Shown: positions 1-5,733, counted from the stretch's first letter. The stretch is DNA of 7,395 bases from Legionellales bacterium UBA4759 (GCA_002403515.1 DHHZ01000079.1:1-7395); one strand, 5' to 3'. Translations and numbers: made by a program. Notes: generated by a model from the sequence alone, not told the origin.

Positions 1-202
1 ACACATCAGGGATTGCCTCTTCACCGTAAATATTTTTAAGGGCGGCAAAGTATTCACCTCGAGCCTTTTCGACATCTGAGGGGAAATCCACAGAAAACTG
101 TCGGTTAGTATCTTCTTTAAAGAATTCATCTTTAAATAAAGCCAATTGATATTGAGTTAACTTATTAATGATTAAATTAATCTTTTCTTGTTTTGAAAGC
201 AT
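1..202 (-). CDS. Hypothetical protein, N-terminal 67 residues (cut by window edge)
   Basis: Reading the minus strand from the ATG at 202 gives 67 codons without a stop, running off the left edge, so the C-terminus is missing. The peptide begins MLSKQEKINL and is charged and soluble-looking, with no signal peptide or membrane segment. A predicted helix at residues 1-30 is followed by a loop and a second helix around residues 43-58 (DVEKARGEYFAALKNIY). The start is supported by an SD-like GAGGTG about 5 nt upstream (minus strand, near 206-211). It lies 41 nt downstream of the 57-aa hydrophobic ORF on the same strand, with no terminator between them, so they are probably co-transcribed. I do not recognise the family and assign no function. 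Confidence 0.7.
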   Translation of the reverse strand, partial: MLSKQEKINLIINKLTQYQLALFKDEFFKEDTNRQFSVDFPSDVEKARGEYFAALKNIYGEEAIPDV

Positions 203-243
203 AAACACCTCGATAAAAAGGATAGTTAATCTGTGCTCGTCAA

Positions 244-417
244 TTATCTACGCCCCATACATGGGTAAAAAACGACAGAGCAAACACCACCAACAACATT
301 GAGAACAGTTGTTATACAAATTTTAGCAATTTCTAAAAGAGTTTTAAGAATTTGTAAAACATTCAATAGAATAGCAGCTGCAAGAAAAGCTGCTGCAAGA
401 GTAAGCACAAGTTCCAT
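244..417 (-). CDS. Small hydrophobic membrane protein, 57 aa, unknown function
   Basis: The minus-strand frame from ATG at 417 to TAA at 244-246 encodes 57 residues. A strong SD (GAGGTGA, minus strand, about 424-430) lies 6 nt upstream, and a well-formed sigma70 promoter precedes it. Residues 3-28 are almost wholly hydrophobic and contain a pentad repeat (LAAAF then LAAAI). A second hydrophobic stretch spans about residues 32-50 and holds two Cys. The C-terminus ends with basic residues (MGRR). This fits a one- or two-helix inner-membrane peptide. It heads a probable two-gene unit with the truncated gene at 1-202. Small toxins, phage-like holins or regulatory membrane peptides can look like this, but nothing here decides among them. 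Coding status rests on SD, promoter and composition, not on recognised homology. Confidence 0.6.
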   Translation of the reverse strand: MELVLTLAAAFLAAAILLNVLQILKTLLEIAKICITTVLNVVGGVCSVVFYPCMGRR

Positions 418-448
418 AAACTATCACCTCAAAGTTGAAATTTTATTT

Positions 449-477
449 ATTCTATCATGTGATTAAAAATTAATCAA
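449..477 (-). promoter_or_regulatory. Putative sigma70 promoter of the 57-aa ORF / left-edge gene pair
   Basis: On the minus strand a -35 hexamer TTGATT (477-472) is followed after exactly 17 nt by a -10 hexamer TAGAAT (454-449). Transcription would start near 442, giving a leader of about 25 nt that contains the GAGGTGA SD. The -35 lies inside the left arm of the inverted repeat at 471-492, so a protein bound there would compete with RNA polymerase. Confidence 0.55.
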
Positions 478-492
478 TTAGTTTATTGATTA
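471..492. repeat. Inverted repeat, candidate operator
   Basis: TAATCAAT (471-478) and ATTGATTA (485-492) are perfect 8-bp inverted arms separated by 6 nt. Flanking A-run and T-run sequence (465-470 and 495-500) extends the symmetry with a 2-nt offset. The repeat sits between two divergently transcribed genes, where no terminator is needed, and covers the -35 of the minus-strand promoter. This makes an operator the likeliest reading. The region is very A+T-rich, so part of the symmetry may be chance. Confidence 0.4.
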
Positions 493-563
493 TAATTTTT
501 AACCATTATAGTAATTTTCAAATCACTGGCAAGAACGTCATTTTCCATGAAACCCATGTATTG

Positions 564-593
564 TTGATTAATTGATCATATTGACTGTATAAT
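564..593 (+). promoter_or_regulatory. Putative sigma70 promoter of the exported LURP-one-like gene
   Basis: A -35 hexamer TTGATT (564-569) and a consensus -10 TATAAT (588-593) are separated by 18 nt. The predicted start near 600 gives a leader of about 47 nt. The ten bases beginning at this -35 (TTGATTAATT) also begin the -35 of the divergent promoter on the other strand. Confidence 0.6.
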
Positions 594-646
594 CGTTTTC
601 TAATTTTAAACAAATTTTTGGGTTCATTTTTTATAAGGTTATTTTA

Positions 647-1576
647 ATGAAAAATAAAGTATTAAAACTTTTTCCTTTAGTTTTAAGCCTAAACCTAGGC
701 TTTGCGAGTTCAACTTTTAATTTACCTAAAGAATTTATGGTCAATCAAAAATGGATGAGTCTTACCAAAAGCTACGATATTGAAACCAAAACTGAAAAAT
801 TAGGTACTTTGTATCGACGATTTTTAACCTTTCTTTTAACTTATGATTTTTATGATTCTCAAAATGTAAAAACAGCAACCGCAAAAGCCCGGTTTTTTTC
901 ATATAATTTACATCTTGATATTTATGACCAAAGTGAAGATTTGATTGGAGAAGTAGAAGAAAAATTATTTTATTTTTTTCCGACATTTGAAGTCATTGAT
1001 AAAAACTCTATTGATAAACTTGCTCGTGCAGAAATGAATTTTTGGGGTACCAAGTTTAATATTTATGATCCTCAGAGTAATCAAGAAATGGCAGTGATGT
1101 CACGTTCGTTTTTCCGATTAAAAGATGATTGGACTATCAATATCACAAATCCCGAACTATTAAAGCAAAAAAATATTGACCCTCGTGTTTTAATGACTGT
1201 TATTGCCGTACAAGGTGAAATAGAAGAATGGGAAACAAATTATCAGAATAACCGTTCTCTTCAATCCAATCCGAACTTTCAAATGAATAATAAAGGCCAG
1301 TTCCCAAGAGAACTGAAACAAAAAATTACACGTTTGGCAAAAGAAAACAAGCTAGATAATTTAGCTTTACCACCACAAAGTAACTTAGAGGCGCTAGCAG
1401 ATGAGCTAGACCATGGTTTTAAAATGATGTATCCAAACATCTCTGAACTTAGTAATGAAGAACAATTGTATACATATACAAATTACTGTTTGAATCAAGT
1501 CAGTGCACCAGAACAAACTGATTCCAAGAAAAAAGCCATTTTAACCTTACTCAATCTTCGATTAAAAGGGCATTGA
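647..1576 (+). CDS. Exported protein with probable LURP-one/tubby-like beta-barrel domain
   Basis: The protein has 309 residues. An N-terminal signal peptide is clear: basic MKNKVLK, a hydrophobic core to about residue 19, then an Ala-Ser-Ser cleavage region near 20-22. Residues about 30-200 carry six strand motifs at near-constant spacing: YDIE at 43, YDFYD at 66, LDIYD at 90, FEVID at 114, FNIYD at 137 and WTINI at 162. Most are followed by a polar turn, a second strand and an aromatic motif such as FF or FW. This periodicity, with a hydrophobic strand near 181-190 (VLMTVIAVQG), resembles LURP-one-related/tubby C2-like proteins, a 12-stranded barrel around a central helix. Residues about 216-305 form a charged, helical C-terminal region not typical of that fold. 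The ATG has AAGG (635-638) 8 nt upstream and a good promoter. The gene appears monocistronic, with a terminator after it. The fold is inferred from pattern and the function is unknown; likely location is the periplasm or outside the cell. Confidence 0.72.
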   Translation: MKNKVLKLFPLVLSLNLGFASSTFNLPKEFMVNQKWMSLTKSYDIETKTEKLGTLYRRFLTFLLTYDFYDSQNVKTATAKARFFSYNLHLDIYDQSEDLIGEVEEKLFYFFPTFEVIDKNSIDKLARAEMNFWGTKFNIYDPQSNQEMAVMSRSFFRLKDDWTINITNPELLKQKNIDPRVLMTVIAVQGEIEEWETNYQNNRSLQSNPNFQMNNKGQFPRELKQKITRLAKENKLDNLALPPQSNLEALADELDHGFKMMYPNISELSNEEQLYTYTNYCLNQVSAPEQTDSKKKAILTLLNLRLKGH

Positions 1577-1595
1577 TTCTTTTGGAACTAGAAAT

Positions 1596-1624
1596 GAAGC
1601 AATCTTGGAGATTGCTTCGGTTTT
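1596..1624 (+). terminator. Rho-independent terminator after the exported-protein gene
   Basis: Perfect 10-bp inverted arms GAAGCAATCT (1596-1605) and AGATTGCTTC (1609-1618) flank a TGG loop. They are followed by GG and TTTT, starting 19 nt after the stop codon at 1576. The T tract is short, so termination may be incomplete. The arm sequence resembles the core of a dispersed palindromic repeat found in several intracellular proteobacteria (from memory, not searched). Confidence 0.7.
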
Positions 1625-1699
1625 ACCCTATACATCTACTTGTTTAATCTAAATTGCTGCAGTAAGATATTGAATCCGTTAAGTTGAAAGATTCAGAAA

Positions 1700-1731
1700 C
1701 TCTTTGGCATGACATCATTTTACGCCAAGAG
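1700..1731. repeat. Imperfect inverted repeat upstream of etfB
   Basis: TTGGC (1704-1708) pairs with GCCAA (1724-1728). CTC (1700-1702) pairs with GAG (1729-1731) after a one-base bulge. The 15-nt loop itself contains ATGA and TCAT. It lies about 90-115 nt before the etfB start, where a promoter or operator for the etf operon is expected. I found no convincing -35/-10 pair in 1625-1763, only weak ones such as TTGTTT with TAAGAT 17 nt apart. Confidence 0.25.
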
Positions 1732-1763
1732 AGTGCATCAAGAATATTAATACTTTAGCATGT

Positions 1764-1817
1764 AAAGGAGGACACGCGTTTTTTGCTATGAGTATAGCCA
1801 ATATACGCGGTTTAATC
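1764..1817 (+). promoter_or_regulatory. etfB translation initiation region: distant SD plus nested hairpin
   Basis: The SD AAAGGAGGA (1764-1772) is the strongest in the window, yet the family-conserved EtfB start (ATG 1818) is 45 nt away. Between them, CGCGT (1775-1779) pairs with ACGCG (1805-1809), and inside that GCTAT (1785-1789) pairs with ATAGC (1794-1798) around a GAGT loop. Folding this out leaves about 10 nt between the SD and ATG 1818, a normal spacing, and buries the alternative in-frame ATG at 1788. The structure was read by eye and no folding energy was computed. Confidence 0.45.
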
Positions 1818-2558
1818 ATGAAAATACTAGTTCCCGTAAAAAGAGTCGTTGATCCTTATTTGCGTATTCGTGTGAAAGCGGATGGCAGTGGCATTGAAAC
1901 ACAACAATTAAAAATGGTCATGAATCCATTTGATGAAATCGCTCTGGAAGAAGCCCTGCGATTGAAGGAAAAGGGGCAAGCGAGTGCGGTGGTCGTTGTG
2001 TCCATTGGTGAACAATCTTGTCAAGAAACTTTAAGACATGGTTTAGCTCTTGGTGCTGACGAAGCTATTCTTATTGACAATACAAAAGCTAAAAATTCCT
2101 ATGAATTTGCATGTTTACTCGCAGACCTTGTAAAAGATGAAAAAGCAAATTTGGTGATGATGGGTAAACAATCCATTGATAGTGATGCGAATCAAACCGC
2201 GCAAATGCTTGCTGCCATTCTTGATTGGCCACAGGCTACCTTTATATCCGCGATAGAACTCAAAGCTGAAGTAGCCCAAGTAACTCGAGAAACTGATGCT
2301 GGTTTAGAAGAACTTGAAGTCATGTTACCTGCTGTGATTAGCGTCGATTTACGTTTGAACGAACCACGCTATGCAACTTTGCCAAATATTATGCGTGCAA
2401 AAAGCAAACCTTTAAAAGTTGTTACAAAAGAACTCACAGATTCATCTTCAGCATTAGAAATCGATTCCATCATGGCGCCACCAGTTCGACAAAAAGGCGT
2501 TATGCTCAACACTGTAGAAGAACTTGTTGAAAAAATTAAACCCATATTATTTTCATAA
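1818..2558 (+). CDS. etfB: Electron transfer flavoprotein subunit beta
   Basis: EtfB is the small subunit of the soluble ETF heterodimer. It binds structural AMP and docks the dehydrogenases that pass electrons to the FAD in EtfA. From ATG 1818 it has 246 residues, about the usual length. It begins MKILVPVKRV, the family's first strand. Further signatures are NPFDEIALEEA (36-46), the nucleotide-binding segment GKQSIDSDANQTAQMLA (116-132), and the partner-recognition loop DLRLNEPRYATLPNIM (177-192), whose Leu-Pro-Asn-Ile-Met matches the human loop. An upstream in-frame ATG at 1788 would add ten residues (MSIANIRGLI) not typical of the family. I prefer 1818 on homology, although the SD is far upstream. 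It is the first gene of etfB-etfA-ald, ending 12 nt before etfA. The product is certain; only the start is in doubt. Confidence 0.95.
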   Translation: MKILVPVKRVVDPYLRIRVKADGSGIETQQLKMVMNPFDEIALEEALRLKEKGQASAVVVVSIGEQSCQETLRHGLALGADEAILIDNTKAKNSYEFACLLADLVKDEKANLVMMGKQSIDSDANQTAQMLAAILDWPQATFISAIELKAEVAQVTRETDAGLEELEVMLPAVISVDLRLNEPRYATLPNIMRAKSKPLKVVTKELTDSSSALEIDSIMAPPVRQKGVMLNTVEELVEKIKPILFS

Positions 2559-2570
2559 GGACGACAATCG

Positions 2571-3521
2571 ATGAGTACTTTATTATGGATTGAGCACGAT
2601 GAATCTAATTTGCATCCTGCAACAGAAAATCTTATTACTGCAGCACAAAAGCTTTCTAAACCAAGCGTTGCATTGGTGATGGGACGTTCAGTCGACAAAA
2701 TTGCTCAGGATGTTTCAAAAATTAAGGGGATTGATAAGGTCCTGATTTGCCAAGCAGATTATTATTTTCCGTTTCGAGCTGAACCTATCGCTAAACTGAT
2801 AGCCTCTGAAATGAATAATCATCAAAATTTAATGGCTTTAGCTTCTACCACAGGTAAAAATATTATACCTAGAGTTTCGGGAATATGTCGCCAACCCATG
2901 ATATCTGATGTGGTAAAAATTGAATCAGAGAAAACATTTGTACATCCAATTTATGCTGGTAATGCGCTCGCAAAAGAAACTTTTAAAAATTCCAAAGCGA
3001 TAATGACGATTCGTTCTACTGCTTTTGAAAAAACCAATGATAAGCAAAATGCTTGTTCAATCGAGACATTACAGCCATTGCCAGATGATTGGCGTTCAAA
3101 AGTGCTTAGTGTTGCAAAACGCCATCAGGATGAAGCAGATTTGCAAACTGCAAGAGTTGTTGTATCTGGAGGAAGGGGGCTTGGTACCAAAGAAAACTTT
3201 AAGTTAGTCGATGATTTTGCAAGTTCAATTGGTGCGGCAGTGGGTGCTTCGCGCGCTGCAGTCGACGCTGGTTTTGTTGCAAATGATTATCAAGTGGGTC
3301 AAACCGGTAAAATTGTCGCCCCAGAATTATATATTGCACTTGGCATATCTGGTGCTATTCAGCATCTGGCAGGGATGAAAGATTCTAAAGTCATTGTTGC
3401 TATCAACAAAGATCCTGAAGCGCCAATTTTTGAAATTGCAACATATGGTTTGGTTGGTGATATATTTACCATTTTACCTGAGTTAAAAAGTCAAATAGAA
3501 AAGATTTCTTGTTCTAAATAG
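2571..3521 (+). CDS. etfA: Electron transfer flavoprotein subunit alpha
   Basis: EtfA is the FAD-carrying subunit of ETF. It takes electrons from acyl-CoA and other flavin dehydrogenases and hands them to ETF-ubiquinone oxidoreductase. The 316-residue length is typical. The N-terminal nucleotide-binding-like domain (about 1-185) begins MSTLLWIEHD. The C-terminal FAD domain (about 195-310) keeps the known contacts: Arg202 in SGGRG, Ser227 in GASRAAVDAG, VGQT 242-245, SGAIQH 260-265, Asn279 in NKDPEAPIF, and Asp297. One usually acidic site differs: the common ADYG motif is ATYG here (Thr291). As far as I can map it, this is not a direct FAD contact. The SD AAGGA (2557-2561) overlaps the etfB stop codon and lies 9 nt before the ATG, which suggests translational coupling with etfB. 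ald follows after 15 nt. Confidence 0.96.
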   Translation: MSTLLWIEHDESNLHPATENLITAAQKLSKPSVALVMGRSVDKIAQDVSKIKGIDKVLICQADYYFPFRAEPIAKLIASEMNNHQNLMALASTTGKNIIPRVSGICRQPMISDVVKIESEKTFVHPIYAGNALAKETFKNSKAIMTIRSTAFEKTNDKQNACSIETLQPLPDDWRSKVLSVAKRHQDEADLQTARVVVSGGRGLGTKENFKLVDDFASSIGAAVGASRAAVDAGFVANDYQVGQTGKIVAPELYIALGISGAIQHLAGMKDSKVIVAINKDPEAPIFEIATYGLVGDIFTILPELKSQIEKISCSK

Positions 3522-3536
3522 TATGGAGATATAGAT

Positions 3537-4655
3537 ATGTTGGTTGGTGTACCTAAGGAAATTAAAACCCATGAATATCGTGTGGGCTTAACCCCAAGCA
3601 GTGTTCGAGAAATTATTCGCGCTGGCGCAGATGTTATCGTAGAAAAAAATGCAGGACTTGGTATTGGAATCGATGATGAAGGTTATGTTGCTGCAGGCGC
3701 AAGAATTGCTGCTAATGCGGATGAAGTTTATGCATTAGCTGATTTAATTGTAAAAGTTAAAGAGCCTCAACCAGAAGAATGTCTCAAACTTCGTGAAAAT
3801 CAAACCTTATTTACTTATTTACATTTGGCTCCAGATCCTTACCAAGCCAAATTGTTAAAAACATCAGGAACTACCGCAATTGCCTATGAGACTGTAACTC
3901 AATCAGATGGTGGTTTGCCTTTATTAACACCGATGTCACAAGTAGCAGGACGTATGTCAGTCCAAGCTGCCGCACATTGCCTTGAAAAAGCTCAAGGTGG
4001 TAGTGGTGTTTTATTAGGCGGTGTTCCAGGCGTTGAACCTGGTCATGTTGTTATCATTGGTGGTGGTGTGGTTGGCATGCATGCAGCGCAAATGGCAGTT
4101 GGTCTCGGTGCGCAGGTGACTATTTTAGACAAATCCTTGGTTCGTATTCAACAATTACAAAATCAGTTTGGTTCTGTATTGAATACTATCTACGCTACCC
4201 AGGAAAATATCGATAGATACGTTCGTGAAGCGGATGCGGTGATAGGTGCGGTATTAATCCCAGGTGCTGCTGCTCCAAAATTAGTGACTAGAGAAATCTT
4301 GCGTGATATGCGTCCAGGTTCTGTGGTAGTAGACGTTGCTATTGATCAAGGCGGTTGTATAGAAACCAGTCGACCAACAACACATCATGAACCAACCTAT
4401 GTCAGCGAAGGAATCATTCATTATTGTGTTGCTAACATGCCTGGAGCAGTTCCCCGCACATCAACATTTGCATTAAATAACGCAACTTTACCATTTATTT
4501 TAAGCTTGGTCAGTAAAGGTGTGAAATCAGCTTTATTGGAAGATAAGCATTTCCTCAATGGTCTTAATGTTCATAAAGGCGCGATTACTTGTGAAGCTGT
4601 GGCAAGAGATCTCAATGATGAATTTGTTGAAGCAAAAGTTGCTTTAGCAGTTTAA
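3537..4655 (+). CDS. ald: Alanine dehydrogenase (EC 1.4.1.1)
   Basis: Ald catalyses the reversible NAD-dependent oxidation of L-alanine to pyruvate, ammonium and NADH in the cytoplasm, usually as a hexamer. The 372-residue length and the numbering match well-studied alanine dehydrogenases: substrate and catalytic residues Arg15, Lys75, His96 and Asp270 are all present. The Rossmann motif GGGVVG is at 175-180, and an acidic Asp198 at the end of the second strand favours NAD over NADP. The sequence starts MLVGVPKEIKTHEYRVGLTP, a classic family N-terminus, and keeps NMPGAVPRTST (300-310). This distinguishes it from PntA transhydrogenase subunits, which share the fold but lack this length and ending. 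GGAG (3525-3528) lies 8 nt before the ATG. It is the last gene of the etf operon and is followed by a terminator hairpin. No truncation or missing catalytic residue is seen. Confidence 0.96.
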   Translation: MLVGVPKEIKTHEYRVGLTPSSVREIIRAGADVIVEKNAGLGIGIDDEGYVAAGARIAANADEVYALADLIVKVKEPQPEECLKLRENQTLFTYLHLAPDPYQAKLLKTSGTTAIAYETVTQSDGGLPLLTPMSQVAGRMSVQAAAHCLEKAQGGSGVLLGGVPGVEPGHVVIIGGGVVGMHAAQMAVGLGAQVTILDKSLVRIQQLQNQFGSVLNTIYATQENIDRYVREADAVIGAVLIPGAAAPKLVTREILRDMRPGSVVVDVAIDQGGCIETSRPTTHHEPTYVSEGIIHYCVANMPGAVPRTSTFALNNATLPFILSLVSKGVKSALLEDKHFLNGLNVHKGAITCEAVARDLNDEFVEAKVALAV

Positions 4656-4660
4656 AACCC

Positions 4661-4693
4661 AAGGGTGATTGAATGTTCATTTCACTCACCCTT
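4661..4693. terminator. Hairpin between convergent genes, probable bidirectional terminator
   Basis: AAGGGTGA (4661-4668) and TCACCCTT (4686-4693) form a perfect 8-bp stem. After a single mismatch it continues with TGAA/TTCA around a 7-nt loop. It starts 5 nt after the ald stop codon and lies 13 nt past the end of the convergent minus-strand gene. The U tract is short on both strands (ATTTCT on plus, GGGTTTT on minus). Confidence 0.65.
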
Positions 4694-4706
4694 ATTTCTA
4701 TTCAAA

Positions 4707-5615
4707 CTAAACAGTTAAAGCTGGTTGTAGGGGTTGCTCGACAGCTTGTTCCTTAGTGAAAAGCCTTTTTTCAATACTTTCGGCGTTTGCAAAAAAACCA
4801 CCTATACATGCGTTTATTTCAGTGGGTAATTTCTTTAATGATACCACCGCCCATTCTTCAATTTTTTTATGTAAATGAATTTGAATCAAACATTCATGAA
4901 GATTGCTCAAGTTTGATTTTAAAATAATATCTTCATTAAATTCACTAACAATTATATAAAGAAAAGGAATTGGCACTCCTATACCAGCTATAAGTAACAT
5001 TATGCTGAATATAGCAGTTACAATTTCAATGAGCATTAAGTGATAGTGATAAAGACAAAAAACTAGCAATGTTATACAAACTATTATCCATTCCAACATC
5101 CATAATATGATTAAAATCGTTCCCCAAAAGTTTTGATTTATTATTACTTGGATAATCTCAAAGTAAGCTATTTCATTGAGCAACAATCCAGCGCCTTGAA
5201 TTAAGCAGCAAAAATCTACCAGATTAATTATTTCTTCGTCATTAATGAAGTTTTTGGATATCTTCGGAAATGTACCTTTTTCCACAAGTACAAACAATTT
5301 TTTTTTAGTATACGACTGTATAAAATAATCGATGATCGGGAGGAGGTGATGGTATTGATGTTTTGGGTTATTTTTAATGTGTTGTTTGAGTAATTTTAAA
5401 TGATGATGTAATTGTTCATCATGTTGAAATAAACTAATCAATTCAATATGTTTAAGAATGTTTTGTAGTTCTTTGAGAGGCAATTGAGATAGTTTTTCTT
5501 CAAACTTCATCAGTTTTAAACGCACAAAATGATCATATTTTTCCTGTAACTTCAAAGATCTAATATATCCACTGACAAAGTACATGATTCTAAAACGAAT
5601 ATCTTGTGTGGTCAT
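4707..5615 (-). CDS. Hypothetical membrane protein with central two-helix hairpin
   Basis: The protein has 302 residues and I do not recognise its family. There is no N-terminal signal peptide. Residues 1-110 are charged and helical, with a His/Leu/Lys-rich stretch (about 64-90). Two long hydrophobic segments follow at about 164-189 (rich in Ile, Leu, Trp) and 193-223 (ending in GIGVPIPFLYIIV), separated by a very short turn, as in a membrane hairpin. Residues 224-302 are polar again, and the last 25 include spaced Glu residues (279, 282, 289, 293) and end QPALTV. The ATG has AAGG 6 nt upstream (minus strand, 5625-5622) and a strong promoter, so it is likely a real single gene. It is convergent with ald. 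In a Legionellales host such a layout would fit a membrane-inserting secreted effector as well as a plain inner-membrane protein; this is a guess. Confidence 0.75.
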   Translation of the reverse strand: MTTQDIRFRIMYFVSGYIRSLKLQEKYDHFVRLKLMKFEEKLSQLPLKELQNILKHIELISLFQHDEQLHHHLKLLKQHIKNNPKHQYHHLLPIIDYFIQSYTKKKLFVLVEKGTFPKISKNFINDEEIINLVDFCCLIQGAGLLLNEIAYFEIIQVIINQNFWGTILIILWMLEWIIVCITLLVFCLYHYHLMLIEIVTAIFSIMLLIAGIGVPIPFLYIIVSEFNEDIILKSNLSNLHECLIQIHLHKKIEEWAVVSLKKLPTEINACIGGFFANAESIEKRLFTKEQAVEQPLQPALTV

Positions 5616-5644
5616 GGCTTACCTTTTGTACTGAAAGAATATTT

Positions 5645-5673
5645 ATTATACTAATATTTAATCATTTTGTAAA
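5645..5673 (-). promoter_or_regulatory. Putative sigma70 promoter of the 302-aa membrane protein gene
   Basis: On the minus strand, TTTACA (5673-5668) and a consensus TATAAT (5650-5645) are separated by exactly 17 nt. The predicted start near 5638 gives a leader of about 23 nt holding the AAGG SD. Confidence 0.6.
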
Positions 5674-5695
5674 TAAATTAAACAATAATTAGAGT
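5667..5695 (+). promoter_or_regulatory. Weak candidate promoter for the right-edge gene
   Basis: TTGTAA (5667-5672) and TAGAGT (5690-5695) are 17 nt apart, each matching four of six consensus bases. The -35 overlaps that of the divergent promoter on the other strand, so the two would compete. The predicted leader is about 85 nt and includes the palindrome at 5744-5753. No better pair was found closer to the gene. Confidence 0.3.
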
Positions 5696-5733
5696 ATCCA
5701 CTAGGGGTGGTTTAAATTAATCATTGCCATTAT

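Noticed and set aside
762..986. 74-codon minus-strand ORF
   Set aside because: It lies wholly inside the exported LURP-one-like gene on the other strand, has no SD, and its composition is that of an antisense shadow.
1671..1695. Inverted repeat TGAATC/GATTCA upstream of etfB
   Set aside because: Only 6 bp with a 13-nt loop in A+T-rich DNA; too weak to call.
1788..1817. Upstream etfB start at ATG 1788
   Set aside because: It adds ten residues absent from typical EtfB, sits 15 nt from the SD, and falls within a predicted hairpin. Kept as an alternative, not as the main call.
2369..2698. 109-codon minus-strand ORF
   Set aside because: It spans the end of etfB and the start of etfA, both certain genes; it is an antisense shadow.
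3025..3207. 60-codon plus-strand ORF in another frame
   Set aside because: It is embedded in etfA, which is intact across the whole stretch.
5698..5710. Small hairpin CCAC/GTGG with a TAGGG loop
   Set aside because: The 4-bp stem is not significant. TAGGGGTG recalls part of a thiamine riboswitch, but the rest of that structure is absent.
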